Of a stretch of DNA of 64,000 nucleotides, positions 36,926 through 46,277 are shown piece after piece. A program made the translations under genes and the position numbers. Positions within the stretch are counted from its first letter, which is position 1. Each line of letters starts with the position of its first letter. The DNA lies in the NCBI GenBank assembly GCA_009691715.1, contig SIAN01000014.1, positions 28,367-92,366 of the forward strand. The letters run 5' to 3'. A model generated the notes under the pieces. The model searched no databases and was not told where the DNA came from. It saw only the letters and a list, made by a program, of their open reading frames with translations. The stretch is from Planctomycetota bacterium (GTDB lineage Bacteria; Planctomycetota; B15-G4; SIAN01).

Positions 36926-37538
36926 ATTCGCGGCGGCAGCTACGCCACCCTTGACGACCCGGCAACCCTCCAGCTCGCCCGCACCGATCCAACGGCTCTG
37001 CTCAGGTCCGGGCGTTACGGAGTCGCTGGCCGGGTGCATCGCCATCCACACGCTGTGACCCTTCTCCCAGGGCGAAATCGGCGGGCGCGAGGAGCGGTTC
37101 ATCGACCGGCTCTTCGACGACGATCCGCTTCCGACCGTCACGGCGACCGAGTCCCGCGCCACGATCCTGGCGCGGGTGCTGCGCGGGGGCTACCCGGAGG
37201 TCGTCGCGCGCCCGAAGGCCGAACGCCGAGGCGCGTGGTGCCACCGCGCTCCGGTAACCGCACCGTCTGCTCGGCGGATTCGGCCCGCTGCTCGAGAACT
37301 TCGTGGTAAACGAGCTGCGAAAGCAAATCGGCTGGAGCCGGACGCAGCCCGACCTACTGCGCTCGCGGACGCACGCCGGCAGCGAGGTCGCTGTGATCTT
37401 GGCGGGCCGCCGCCGCCGGGGCGAGCTTCCACCGCGGCATTCTGCTTCACCCCCGGGGCGCGTGCCGACCGCCTCACCCACCCACTCGAGGCCCATCCGA
37501 TCGAAGCCTTATGGAACAGCGCGATTGCGTCGGCGTGA
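36926..37538 (+). pseudogene. Remnant of an AAA-family ATPase with DUF4143 domain
   Basis: Pieces of the AAA_14/DUF4143 family appear in order but in different frames: GGSYATLDDPATLQLARTDP (the post-Walker A segment); ESLAGCIAIHTL, then TGA, then PFSQGEIGGREERFIDRLF; ARVLRGGYPEVVARPKAERR; GPLLENFVVNELRKQIGWS; DLLRSRTHAGSEVAVILAGR; and the C-terminal PIEALWNSAIASA ending at a stop at 37536-37538. The Walker A end, the DEVQR region and most of the middle are missing. The TGA replaces the Trp of the family HTLWP motif. Such genes are mobile, often called toxin-antitoxin-like, and commonly decay. This one sits inside the LPS block between kdsD and kdsC. Confidence 0.8.
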
Positions 37539-37620
37539 TCGCGAAAGCGGTGACGTATTCTGTGGCAGGCTGAATTGAATGGGGCGGCCCCCGGGGCGGG
37601 CCGACTTGGGAGGGGCAGAG

Positions 37621-38160
37621 ATGGCGAAGGCGGTGACCACGCTGGCGGCAAAACTGAAGCGGATCGAGGTCCTGGCGATGGACGTCGATGGCACGCTGAC
37701 CGACGGCTCGATCCAGCTCGCCGAGTCGGGCGAGGAGATCAAGGGGTTCCACTCACGCGACGGCATTGGCCTCAAGCTCTGGAAGCTGGCCGGGCGCGAA
37801 TCGGCGTTCATCACCGCTCGCCACAGCAAGGCGGTCACGCGCCGCGCCGGCGAAGTGGGCGTTCGCGACGTCATCCTCGGCTCCGCCGACAAGGCCAACA
37901 CCCTGCGCTCGCTGTGCGCCCGCCGCGGCGTCACGCTCGAGCAGGTTGCCTTCATGGGCGACGATCTGCAGGATCTTTCCGCGATGTTGATCGCCGGTCT
38001 GTCGATCGCCGTCGCCGACGCGCCGCCCGAAGTCCGCGACCGCGTCGATCTCGTGACCAAGGCGCGCGGCGGCCAGGCTGCCGTCCGCGAAGCGATCGAG
38101 ACGCTGCTGAAGGCTCAGGGCAAGTTCACCGCCGCCGTGAATCACTTCCTGCCGAAGTGA
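37621..38160 (+). CDS. kdsC: 3-deoxy-D-manno-octulosonate-8-phosphate phosphatase (HAD family)
   Basis: 179 residues from ATG 37621, with a GGAGGGGCAGAG ribosome site directly upstream. Short C0-type HAD phosphatase of the KdsC type: AMDVDGTLTDGSIQL (nucleophile and acid-base Asp), FHSRDGIGLKLWKLAGRESA, FITARHSKAV and FMGDDLQDLSAMLIAGLSIA with the metal Asp pair. It removes phosphate from KDO-8-P. It heads the run kdsC, LptC/LptA-like, LptD-like (50-base gap to the next gene). Confidence 0.93.
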   Translation: MAKAVTTLAAKLKRIEVLAMDVDGTLTDGSIQLAESGEEIKGFHSRDGIGLKLWKLAGRESAFITARHSKAVTRRAGEVGVRDVILGSADKANTLRSLCARRGVTLEQVAFMGDDLQDLSAMLIAGLSIAVADAPPEVRDRVDLVTKARGGQAAVREAIETLLKAQGKFTAAVNHFLPK

Positions 38161-38209
38161 CCTGAGCGCGGCGAGCGCCGCCGCAACACTGACTAGTGTC
38201 TGGCACTCC

Positions 38210-41200
38210 ATGAAGCGGTTGATCGTCTTCGGCACGATCTTCGGATGCGGGCTCCTGCTCCTCGTGCTGGTGCTCGGGCCGGGTCGCCTCTTGCGCCAAG
38301 CGGTCGATCCCACCATCGAGTCGTCCGATCTCACGGACGTGCGCTCGACGGTCGCGATGAACGATCCGGGGCAGGGCGGGCGCGCGATCGGCATCGCCGC
38401 GGAGGGCGCCGGCAAGATCCCACACTGGATCGAGGTGCCGGTCAGCGCCGGCGTCCTCGAGCGGCTGAAGGAGTGGGAGCTCAGCTACCGCGGGATCGAA
38501 GCGTTCCCTGGCGGCGTCCACTTCACGAAGCCGAGCTTCGAGCTGTTCCCGGCCAAGCGACCGGACGAACGGCCGACGACGACTCTCGACGCGGAAGGCA
38601 GCGATGTCGCGATGCGCGGCGATTCGAGCAAGGCGTTGCAGCTGAACGATCGACTCCGCGCGGAGGACATCAAGGCGTTCACGCTCTCGCCTGGTGTTGT
38701 GCTGCGCACGTTCGACGAGGCGGGCGGGCCACTGCTGACGCTCACGACCGACCGCCTTGAATCACCTGAGGTCGCGCTCGACGCGAGCGGGCGTCGCGAG
38801 CTGGCGTCGACCTTGATCGCGCCGACTCCAGTTCGAATTGTGCATGCCGATGGCAGCCTCGATCTGCGCGCCGGAGGAATGGTTCTCGCGCGTCAAACCG
38901 GTCGGCTCGAGTTCGCGCCACCGCTCGCGATCACCACGACCGGCGTCGCCCTGCCGGGGATCGGTGCGTCGGCAGGTGCTGCGATCGGGCCAACGAACGA
39001 AACACGGCCCGCGCCGACGCCGCGCGAGCCGGTCGTGATCACCAGCGACGGTCCGGCGACGTTCGTGCGCGCGCCGGAAGCAGCAGCATCAGCCACTGTC
39101 CCGCTGCCGACCGCGGCGCAGGGCGAGGCCGGTCGACTCGGCGCGCTGTTCGGGCCGGGCGAGCTGCTCTTCACCGGTCATGTGGTCGTGACGCAGGGCG
39201 ACCGCTCGCTCGCGACGGAGCGGCTGCGGATGCAGATCGCGCGCGCCGACGACGGCACGCTCTTCATCTCGGAACTCGATGCGGGAGTGCCGGACACGCC
39301 AGTCGCGATTCGCTTGCTCGGCGGCCGCGGCAGCGCGGCGCGGGTCGAGTGGAGCGTGCGTGAGCAAGGGCTCGTCCTCACGGGACCCGTGCGGTTCGAC
39401 GACCTCGTCGTGGGCGAGGGCGCCAACGCGAAGCGGCTGCTGCTGACTGCGCAGCACCGCGTCGTCGTGCGCGAGGAGCCGGCCACGGCCACGCTGCCCG
39501 AGCGAGTCGTCCTGACGCTCGAAGAGGCGGCGCACCTCGGGATCGCGGGCGAACTCGCCGCCGACGGCGCGACCATCGTCATCGAGCTGATTCCGCCGAC
39601 GAAGGGCGCCGACGGCAAGGCCGGCGCGGCACGGCTGCTCGAAGCGCGACTGATCGGCGAACTGGCGCACGCCGAACTTCCTGGACGAGGCAACGCGGTG
39701 GCGCGCACCATCCGCCTCGCGGACGACGGCAGCGGCGGCCAGATCGTCCACCTCGATGGCGATGCGCGCGCCGACTTCGCGCAGGGCTTCGTCGAAGGCG
39801 CCTCTCTCGAGCTGCACGTCCCCGCTGATCCGAACGCGCCGAGCACCGTGATCGTGCCCTCGCTCGCAGCCGCGGAGTTCGATCTGCCGGCGGGCAGCGC
39901 GCCGTTCGAGCCACGCTTCGCGACGACGGCCGCCGATCCGACGACCGCCGAGATCGCGCCGGGCGCGCGGCGCCTGGTGATCGAGCCGCTCGCCGCGTGC
40001 TCATTCACTCGCGTCGGTGAGCGAACCGATTTCATCGGCCGCGCGCGCTACCGCGTCCGCGAAAACGGCCGCGAGCTGCAGGAGCTCACCGCCGACGAGT
40101 TTCATCTGGCTCCCGACGGTTCCGCGATGAGCGGCGCAACAAGTGGCGAGATGAAAGCCGACGCGCGCGGCACCGTCGTGCTGCGCGACGAGGCACAAGG
40201 CCTCACGCTGCACGCGGCCGCGATGCGGACGGAGAAGCGCGGCCGCGGCGACTCGGCCGTGCGCCTGCTCGTCATCGAGGGCATGCCCGCCGACGCGACG
40301 CTCCCGCTGTCGCGTGGAAGTTTCGAGCTCGTGACCGTGCTGGCGCCGCGACTCGAGCTCGATCTCGATGCCGGCACGCTGAACGCGAGTGGCGATGCGA
40401 TGACGCTTGCGCGCCTGCAGGTTCCAGAGAAGCTCTTGGTGAAGATGCTGCCGACGATCTCCACCGCTACCGGTGGCACCACGCCGGCTTCGGAGGGTGC
40501 CACGGCTGCCGCGAGCAACGCAACTCCGCCTCCCGTGGTGATCGAGTGCGAGGCGCTCTTCTTCGCGCCCGAAGCGGCGACCGGTCAGCTCGATCGCGGC
40601 ACGCTGCGGTTCGAGCGCCGCGTCAAGGCCATGCGCCCGCGCGACGGTGCGACGATTACCGCCGCGAAGATGACGTTCGACCTGGCGGCGGTCAGCGCCT
40701 TGGTCGAGGGAACCAGCGCGGAGCCAGCGGTCTTGGCGCAGCCGAAGCGGTACGACCCGTCGCGGGTCGAATCGCTGACTGCCGAGTGGGTACGCCTCGA
40801 GCGCGGCGGCGCGCGCGCGCGGACCGCGGATCGCGCGATCTTCGTGCTGCATCCCGAGGAAGCCCCGACTGCCGCGGTCCCGATCCCGCAATTCCGGCGC
40901 GTCGAACTGCGCGCGCACGACGGTCCCGATCTGATCGGCGATCGCATCTTGCTGACCGGCGGCGTCGAGTTCGATTTCGCCTGGGCCGTGGCCGAACGCG
41001 ACGGCACGACGACCCAGCGCACCGCCCACTGCGTCGGCGATCGAGCGCAGCTTGACCTCGACCACCCGCTGACCGAGGGGGCCTGCACACTGCTCCTGCT
41101 GACGCTGACGCAGCACGTCGAGTTCGACTTCGACAACTACCACCTCGCTGGCGCAACCCTGATCCATCGCCTCGCCGGCACTGCCGATGCCCACCCCGCA

Positions 41201-41389
41201 CCCGGCGACTTCCTGCTGCGCGAAGGCGTCGAGCGCGCACGGCTCGATGGTGAGGACGCGGCCGGCGACTGGCGCGTCGTATCGGAGTTCCCGTGGGTGC
41301 TGGTGACGCCGCCGACTGCGGAAAAGCCCGACTTCACCGTCCTCTACGGGCCGATTCACCTCGTCTTCGAGGCCGCGCGTGGGCGCTGA
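38210..41389 (+). CDS. Very large LptC/LptA-like lipopolysaccharide-export periplasmic protein
   Basis: 1059 residues, against about 190 for LptC and 180 for LptA. One N-terminal span (FGTIFGCGLLLLVLVLG) anchors it as LptC does. The periplasmic part has several OstA/LptA-type blocks: RGIEAFPGGVHFTKPSFELF (LptC-like), LLFTGHVVVTQGDRSLATER, TDFIGRARYRVRENGRELQE, and a last block with ILLTGGVEFDFAWAVAERDG, each of beta-strand character. Linkers are Pro/Ala/Thr-rich (around residue 285-300 and 755-775). The gene lies between kdsC and the LptD-like gene, and overlaps the latter by 11 bases. No separate lptA is seen, so this protein may provide the whole jellyroll bridge; that is inference. Confidence 0.78.
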   Translation: MKRLIVFGTIFGCGLLLLVLVLGPGRLLRQAVDPTIESSDLTDVRSTVAMNDPGQGGRAIGIAAEGAGKIPHWIEVPVSAGVLERLKEWELSYRGIEAFPGGVHFTKPSFELFPAKRPDERPTTTLDAEGSDVAMRGDSSKALQLNDRLRAEDIKAFTLSPGVVLRTFDEAGGPLLTLTTDRLESPEVALDASGRRELASTLIAPTPVRIVHADGSLDLRAGGMVLARQTGRLEFAPPLAITTTGVALPGIGASAGAAIGPTNETRPAPTPREPVVITSDGPATFVRAPEAAASATVPLPTAAQGEAGRLGALFGPGELLFTGHVVVTQGDRSLATERLRMQIARADDGTLFISELDAGVPDTPVAIRLLGGRGSAARVEWSVREQGLVLTGPVRFDDLVVGEGANAKRLLLTAQHRVVVREEPATATLPERVVLTLEEAAHLGIAGELAADGATIVIELIPPTKGADGKAGAARLLEARLIGELAHAELPGRGNAVARTIRLADDGSGGQIVHLDGDARADFAQGFVEGASLELHVPADPNAPSTVIVPSLAAAEFDLPAGSAPFEPRFATTAADPTTAEIAPGARRLVIEPLAACSFTRVGERTDFIGRARYRVRENGRELQELTADEFHLAPDGSAMSGATSGEMKADARGTVVLRDEAQGLTLHAAAMRTEKRGRGDSAVRLLVIEGMPADATLPLSRGSFELVTVLAPRLELDLDAGTLNASGDAMTLARLQVPEKLLVKMLPTISTATGGTTPASEGATAAASNATPPPVVIECEALFFAPEAATGQLDRGTLRFERRVKAMRPRDGATITAAKMTFDLAAVSALVEGTSAEPAVLAQPKRYDPSRVESLTAEWVRLERGGARARTADRAIFVLHPEEAPTAAVPIPQFRRVELRAHDGPDLIGDRILLTGGVEFDFAWAVAERDGTTTQRTAHCVGDRAQLDLDHPLTEGACTLLLLTLTQHVEFDFDNYHLAGATLIHRLAGTADAHPAPGDFLLREGVERARLDGEDAAGDWRVVSEFPWVLVTPPTAEKPDFTVLYGPIHLVFEAARGR

Positions 41390-43943
41390 ATCGCGCGGGC
41401 TCATCCTCGCCGCGACGCTCTACGCCATGCTCGCGAGCGGACGCGCGACCGCGCAAACGGCTCCCGCCGTCGATGCGACTTCACGGCAGAAGGTCGCCGA
41501 GCTGTCGGCGTCGCAGCTCGAGCTGATCTCGCGCGAAGACGACGATCGCGCACTGCTTTTCGCCCGTGATCTGTGGATCCGGCTCGATGGCGGGATCGAG
41601 CTGCGCGCCGACGTCGCGCTCCTTTGGGGCGATCGCGACCTCCTGCAGCTACGCCCGCGAAAGCTCACCGGAACGGATGCAGCACTCCACTTCGGACCCG
41701 CGATCCCGCCGGCACCCGGTCGCACCGCGCTCCCGCAGCCAACCAGCGGCGATCCCTTGGCGACGCTGGTCAGCGGCGTGCACGAGATCTACGCCGCCGG
41801 CCACGTCTACTTCCGCCAGACCGACGCGCTCCGCAAGACCGACGAGTCGCTCTTCGCCGCGGAGCTCTACCAGAACCTGCTCGAGCAGCGCGGCATCGTC
41901 ATCGACGCCGAAGTCTGGTCGCACGCCGATTACGGGCAACCACGCGGGCAATCGCTCGACGAGAAGTCGCAGCCCACGAAACTCGACGTGCACATCCGGG
42001 CGCAGGCACTGCGCATGCTCGGCGCGTCGCAGTTGGTGGCGGAGGAGGCGCAGTTCTCGACCTGCAGTTTCGGGCACCCCCATTGGCACGCAGAGGCTGG
42101 CACGCTGACGGCAACGCTGCGCGAGCCGGGCGGCGACGAGGGAGCGACCGGACTGCCGACGCTGCAGGGGATCGCGCTGGCCGACAACTGGCTCGCGATC
42201 GACCAGACCCCGTTCATGCCGCTGCCCGATTTCACCGCCCGCCTCGATCAGGGTGATTCGCTGCCGCTGAAGAAGATCCGCGCGGGCAGCTCGACGCGCT
42301 TCGGTACCTACCTGCAAACGCTGTGGGGTGCTGACCTGCCGGAGGTCGCCCGTTCGATCGAGGAGCGCTTCGAGCTCAAGGAGCCGCTCGCGCTCGGCTG
42401 GGAACTCGACGTCGACGGCTACTCGAAGCGCGGCGCCGGGCTCGGCCCCGCGCTCGACTGGCGCGTGCCCGGCTTGATCGAGGGCGAACTCGGCGGCTAC
42501 TGGATCCACGACCAGGCTGACGAGGACACCGAGATCCCGGCCGCCATCGAACAGGCCGACCGCGGCCGCACCTACTTGCGCAATCGCCTCACCCCTGCCG
42601 AGCACTGGCGGCTCGACACCGAAGTGCAGTGGCTCTCCGATCCCGGGTTCCAGCCCGAGTTTTTCGAGCGCGAGTTCAAGGAGGAGAAGGAGCCCGAAAG
42701 CTACGCGCACCTCGTCCGCCAAGAGGACACGACGCGTTGGCGGCTGCTCTATCGGAATCGACTGAACGACTTCCAGACCCAGGTCGACGCCCTGCCGCGC
42801 GGCGGCTTCGACATGGTCGGCGAACCGCTGTGGGACCTGCAGCTTCCCGATTGGCTGGAATACGACGGCGCGCCGGCGTACCTCGTCCTGACCCAGGCGC
42901 ACGATGTCGCGAACTTCCGCGAGCAGCAGGCCGATGACTCCTTGCTCGACGACCAACAGGTTGCGCGCGCCGATTCGTTGCTCGACCTGTCGACGACGAT
43001 TTCGTTCGGCCCACTGTCACTGCGACCGTTCACGTCGGGACGCTTCACCGGCTGGAGCCGCGACGAAGACGAGGCACACGCGATCGGCCGAGGGGTCGGG
43101 AGCACCGGCGCCCGCGCGGAACTGTTGTTCCATCGAAACTTCGATGCTTGGTTCCCCGCGCTGTCGGTGGACGGGTTGCGCCACGTCGTGCGCTTCGACG
43201 CCGACTACGTGAACGTCTACGAAGCGACGCGCGACCCGGACGAGCTGATCCAGATCGACGAGATCGACGAACTGACAGAGCGCGACGTCTATGTGCTGGC
43301 GGTGCGCCAGCGCCTGCAGACCCACCGGCGCGCGTTCGACGAGCGCAGCAGCCGGCACGACGACTCGATCGAAGATGTCGTCGAACTTGATCTCGAACTG
43401 CCGCTCTACGCGCACGCCGAGCGTGACAACGTCGAGCCGGCCGCAGGGTCGACCGCGGGCCAGACCACCGGCCCGCTGCACCATGAGATCTTGTTCAGGC
43501 CCGGTCTCACCGACCGCGTGTTCCGCAACGCCTACCTCTACTCCGAGGGCGAGTGGAGCTTCCACGACGGGCAATTCCAGACGTTCAGCGCCGGCGCGGC
43601 GCTGCAGCCGACGCTCGACTGGACCACGATCGTCAGCTGGCGCGTCACGCGCGACGTGTCGCGGGTCGTGACGGGCGAGTTCGACTGGCGCCTCACCGAA
43701 AAATGGTCCGCCGCCGTCCTCGAGCAATACGACCTCGATCAGAACAACGGCCTCGAGCACCGCCTCGAGTTGCGTCGCCACGGCCACGACTTCACGCTCG
43801 CCTTCGGCTTCGAGCGCGACCGGGGCGATGGCGACGTCGCCTTCACCTTCGCCCTCTACCCGAGCTTCCTGCGCAAGGGCCGCGCAGAGCGCTCGCTCAG
43901 CTCAGGCCGCACCGACCGACCGGCGCTCAGTGGCGGGTATTGA
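41379..43943 (+). CDS. lptD: LptD-like outer-membrane LPS-assembly protein
   Basis: 854 residues from GTG 41379. Signal peptide (LILAATLYAMLASGRATAQ), then an OstA-like jellyroll (about residues 35-215), then a large C-terminal beta-barrel region. The junction has the LptD hallmark: a run ending EEAQFSTCSFGHPHWHAEAG, equivalent to the conserved T-C...P.W motif. Barrel-type sequence with alternating aromatic residues reaches the C-terminus (DFTLAFGFERDRGDGDVAFT). LptD inserts LPS into the outer leaflet. Only one cysteine is evident in the hallmark, so disulfide-dependent maturation as in E. coli is unlikely. Coupled to the LptC/LptA-like gene. Confidence 0.85.
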   Translation: MGAESRGLILAATLYAMLASGRATAQTAPAVDATSRQKVAELSASQLELISREDDDRALLFARDLWIRLDGGIELRADVALLWGDRDLLQLRPRKLTGTDAALHFGPAIPPAPGRTALPQPTSGDPLATLVSGVHEIYAAGHVYFRQTDALRKTDESLFAAELYQNLLEQRGIVIDAEVWSHADYGQPRGQSLDEKSQPTKLDVHIRAQALRMLGASQLVAEEAQFSTCSFGHPHWHAEAGTLTATLREPGGDEGATGLPTLQGIALADNWLAIDQTPFMPLPDFTARLDQGDSLPLKKIRAGSSTRFGTYLQTLWGADLPEVARSIEERFELKEPLALGWELDVDGYSKRGAGLGPALDWRVPGLIEGELGGYWIHDQADEDTEIPAAIEQADRGRTYLRNRLTPAEHWRLDTEVQWLSDPGFQPEFFEREFKEEKEPESYAHLVRQEDTTRWRLLYRNRLNDFQTQVDALPRGGFDMVGEPLWDLQLPDWLEYDGAPAYLVLTQAHDVANFREQQADDSLLDDQQVARADSLLDLSTTISFGPLSLRPFTSGRFTGWSRDEDEAHAIGRGVGSTGARAELLFHRNFDAWFPALSVDGLRHVVRFDADYVNVYEATRDPDELIQIDEIDELTERDVYVLAVRQRLQTHRRAFDERSSRHDDSIEDVVELDLELPLYAHAERDNVEPAAGSTAGQTTGPLHHEILFRPGLTDRVFRNAYLYSEGEWSFHDGQFQTFSAGAALQPTLDWTTIVSWRVTRDVSRVVTGEFDWRLTEKWSAAVLEQYDLDQNNGLEHRLELRRHGHDFTLAFGFERDRGDGDVAFTFALYPSFLRKGRAERSLSSGRTDRPALSGGY

Positions 43944-44015
43944 GCGGCGGCTACGAAACAGCGGTCCTCGCGCGGTTCAGTTCTGCGGCGCTCGAACCAC
44001 GATCACCCGCCGCCG

Positions 44016-45395
44016 TCACCCACCATCGTCGCGCCGCTCACGCTTCCGCCGCATCGGAGGCTCCTCGAAGTCCTCCTTCCCGGGCCATCGCGGCGCGACG
44101 TTCGTCGCGTCCCAGCGTTCCCAGGCGGCACGAAGCTCCTTTGCGATCTCGGGCTGCTCGGCCGACAGATCGGTGCGTTCCCCTGGATCCTGTGTCAAGT
44201 GGAACAGCGACGTCGCGGCATCGGCGGTCGGCGCCACCAACTTCCAATCGCCCTGCCGCACCGCCCAGCGCGTCCCCATGCGCCAGAAGAGCGCCGGATG
44301 CGGCACGTCGCGACGCACGCCACCGAGGACCGGCACGAGGTCGACGCCGTCGAGCTTCCAGTCAGGCGAACTCGCGACGCCCGCCGCCGCCAACACCGTC
44401 GGCACGATGTCGAGCGTGCTGACCGGTGCGTCGAAGACTTGGCCTTCCGGAACGTGTCCCTTGAAGCGCACCACCATTGGCACGCGGATCCCGCCTTCCC
44501 ACAGGCTGGTCTTGCCACCGCTCAACGAGCCGTTCGAACGCCTCTGGATCGCGCCGTTGTCGCTCACGAAGACCACCAGCGTGTTGCCGTCGAGTCCCTT
44601 CTCCGCCAGCTTCGCCATCAAGGCGCCGACGGCATCGTCGAGCCCGAGCACGAGGTTCGCATAGTCGCGCCGACGCTCGTCCTCGATCGCCGCGACACGC
44701 GGCGCGATCGCCGGATCGGACTGCAGCGGATTGTGCGCAGCGCTGTAGGCCACGTAGAGGAAGAACGGGTGTTGCGCATGCCGATCGACGAAAGCGGTCG
44801 ACTCGCGCGCGAACGCCCGGGTCAGCCACTCCTTCTCCTTCACCAGCGCCATACCACGGAAGATCGGGCTGGTCGCCTCGCGGCGACGCATCGGGTCGTA
44901 CTGGCTGGCGTTGTCGAGAAATCCGAAGAACTCGTCGAAGCCGCGCTCGGTCGGACGCTGGCCGGGCAATTCGCCGAGGTGCCATTTGCCGACCATCCCG
45001 GTCGCGTAGCCCGCAGCGCGCATCCGCTCGGCGAGCGTCGTCTCTTCCGCTGGCAGGCCGAAGTTCTGAGCGGCGGCTGGGGGCGGGCCTTGGTTGAACT
45101 CGAAGCCAAAGCGCTGCTGATAGCGACCCGTGAGCAGCGCGGCGCGTGAAGGAGCACACACCGGCGCCGTGACGTAGGCCGCGGTGCAGCGCGTGCCGCT
45201 CCGCGCCAGCGCGTCGAGGTTCGGGGTCACGAAGTCCGTCGCACCGGACAGCGACAGGTCGGAGCTGCCCAGATCGTCGGCCACGAGCACGATCACGTTC
45301 GGGCGCGCGTTCGCGTCGGCAGTCGTCGGCACCCCTTGCGGCGCACCAATCGCCGTCGCGGCGAACAGGAGCGAGAACGTGATCGTTCGTGCCAT
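44016..45395 (-). CDS. Exported arylsulfatase-type sulfatase with intact formylglycine site
   Basis: 459 residues from ATG 45395. Signal peptide: residues 1-19 (TITFSLLFAATAIGAPQG). Metal residues D40-D41 in NVIVLVADDLGSSDLSLSG; the formylglycine motif is C80-A-P-S-R in PVCAPSRAALLTGRY; GMVGKWHLGELPGQRPTERG and FVSDNGAIQRRSNG are further sulfatase blocks. It belongs to the S1 family, which removes sulfate esters from polysaccharides or small aromatic esters. It needs a formylglycine-generating enzyme, not found in the window. Divergent from the H-NOX gene; substrate not readable. Confidence 0.93.
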   Translation of the reverse strand: MARTITFSLLFAATAIGAPQGVPTTADANARPNVIVLVADDLGSSDLSLSGATDFVTPNLDALARSGTRCTAAYVTAPVCAPSRAALLTGRYQQRFGFEFNQGPPPAAAQNFGLPAEETTLAERMRAAGYATGMVGKWHLGELPGQRPTERGFDEFFGFLDNASQYDPMRRREATSPIFRGMALVKEKEWLTRAFARESTAFVDRHAQHPFFLYVAYSAAHNPLQSDPAIAPRVAAIEDERRRDYANLVLGLDDAVGALMAKLAEKGLDGNTLVVFVSDNGAIQRRSNGSLSGGKTSLWEGGIRVPMVVRFKGHVPEGQVFDAPVSTLDIVPTVLAAAGVASSPDWKLDGVDLVPVLGGVRRDVPHPALFWRMGTRWAVRQGDWKLVAPTADAATSLFHLTQDPGERTDLSAEQPEIAKELRAAWERWDATNVAPRWPGKEDFEEPPMRRKRERRDDGG

Positions 45396-45719
45396 GCCGG
45401 CGGCATCGTAGCGCCGCAGCGCAGCCACCTCCGCCGGCCTCGCGCGCTCACTTCCCCCCGGGCAGCCGCAACGCGCTCGCGCAGAACCGTGAGGGGTCTC
45501 TCCAGCACATCGATTCGGAGTTCCAGTTGGCGCATCCCGTCGCGCTCCGCCTTCAACAGCGGATCGATCTCTGCCACCCATCGGCACGACCGGAACTTCC
45601 TTCCGCCGGGTGTCGGCGACCAAGAAGCACCCTTCGGTTCGACCTACCCCAACCGTCGATCCGTCGTTGCCGACGTGCCCGACACGGCCGCCGAAGCCTT
45701 GGCCGCAGGGAGCTTTCCG
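45396..45719. other. Divergent intergenic region, no gene recognised
   Basis: 324 bases between the sulfatase and H-NOX starts. No RNA gene, repeat or supported ORF was seen; an in-frame GTG-type extension of H-NOX (PDTAAEALAAGSFP, from about 45675) is possible. The stretch should hold both promoters, including any NO-responsive element. Confidence 0.5.
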
Positions 45720-46277
45720 ATGAAGGGGGTCGTCTTCACCAAGTTCCTCGACTTCGTCGAGTCGCGTTTCGGCGCCGAATTCGCCGACTCGATCGTGACC
45801 CGCTCGACGCTCCCGTCCGGCGGCGCCTACACCACGGTCGGGACCTACGACCACCACGAGCTCCTGACGTTGCTCCTGGCGCTGCAGGAAACGACCGGCG
45901 TCGCGATCCCGACGCTGGTGCGCGAATACGGCCGCCATCTCTTCGGCGAGCTGGCGCGGGGCTACCCGCACCTGATCGCCGGCATACCCGACCTGTTCAC
46001 GCTGCTCGAACGCATCGAGAACACGATCCACGTCGAGGTGAAAAAGCTCTATCCCGACGCCAAACTGCCGACGATCGTGGCCCGGCGCCAGGACGCGGCG
46101 ACGATCGAGCTCACTTACCGATCGGAACGCGGCTTCGCCGACCTCGCGCAGGGCCTGATCGAGGGCGCGGCGCGCCACTACGGAACCAGCCTCGACCTCG
46201 CGCGCGCCGACCTCGCCGAGCGGCCCGGCACCCACGTCCGCTTCACGGTCCGCCTGCAGGCGGCAGTTCCGGCGTGA
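45720..46277 (+). CDS. H-NOX (heme nitric oxide/oxygen binding) protein
   Basis: 185 residues from ATG 45720, the size of stand-alone bacterial H-NOX. Binds heme and senses NO. The proximal heme ligand is H104 in IENTIHVEVKKLYPDA. The propionate-binding Y-x-S-x-R motif is Y133, S135, R137 in ELTYRSERGFADLAQ. The N-terminus (GVVFTKFLDFVESRFG) is typical. The gene's stop overlaps the GTG start of a hybrid histidine kinase (GTGA), the classical NO-signalling pairing in which H-NOX inhibits the kinase. No distal-pocket Tyr is obvious, as expected for NO-selective proteins. Confidence 0.93.
   Translation: MKGVVFTKFLDFVESRFGAEFADSIVTRSTLPSGGAYTTVGTYDHHELLTLLLALQETTGVAIPTLVREYGRHLFGELARGYPHLIAGIPDLFTLLERIENTIHVEVKKLYPDAKLPTIVARRQDAATIELTYRSERGFADLAQGLIEGAARHYGTSLDLARADLAERPGTHVRFTVRLQAAVPA

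Noticed and set aside
36855..37620. Insertion sequence in the kdsD-kdsC gap
   Set aside because: No transposase fragments or terminal inverted repeats were seen; the fragments fit a DUF4143 ATPase.
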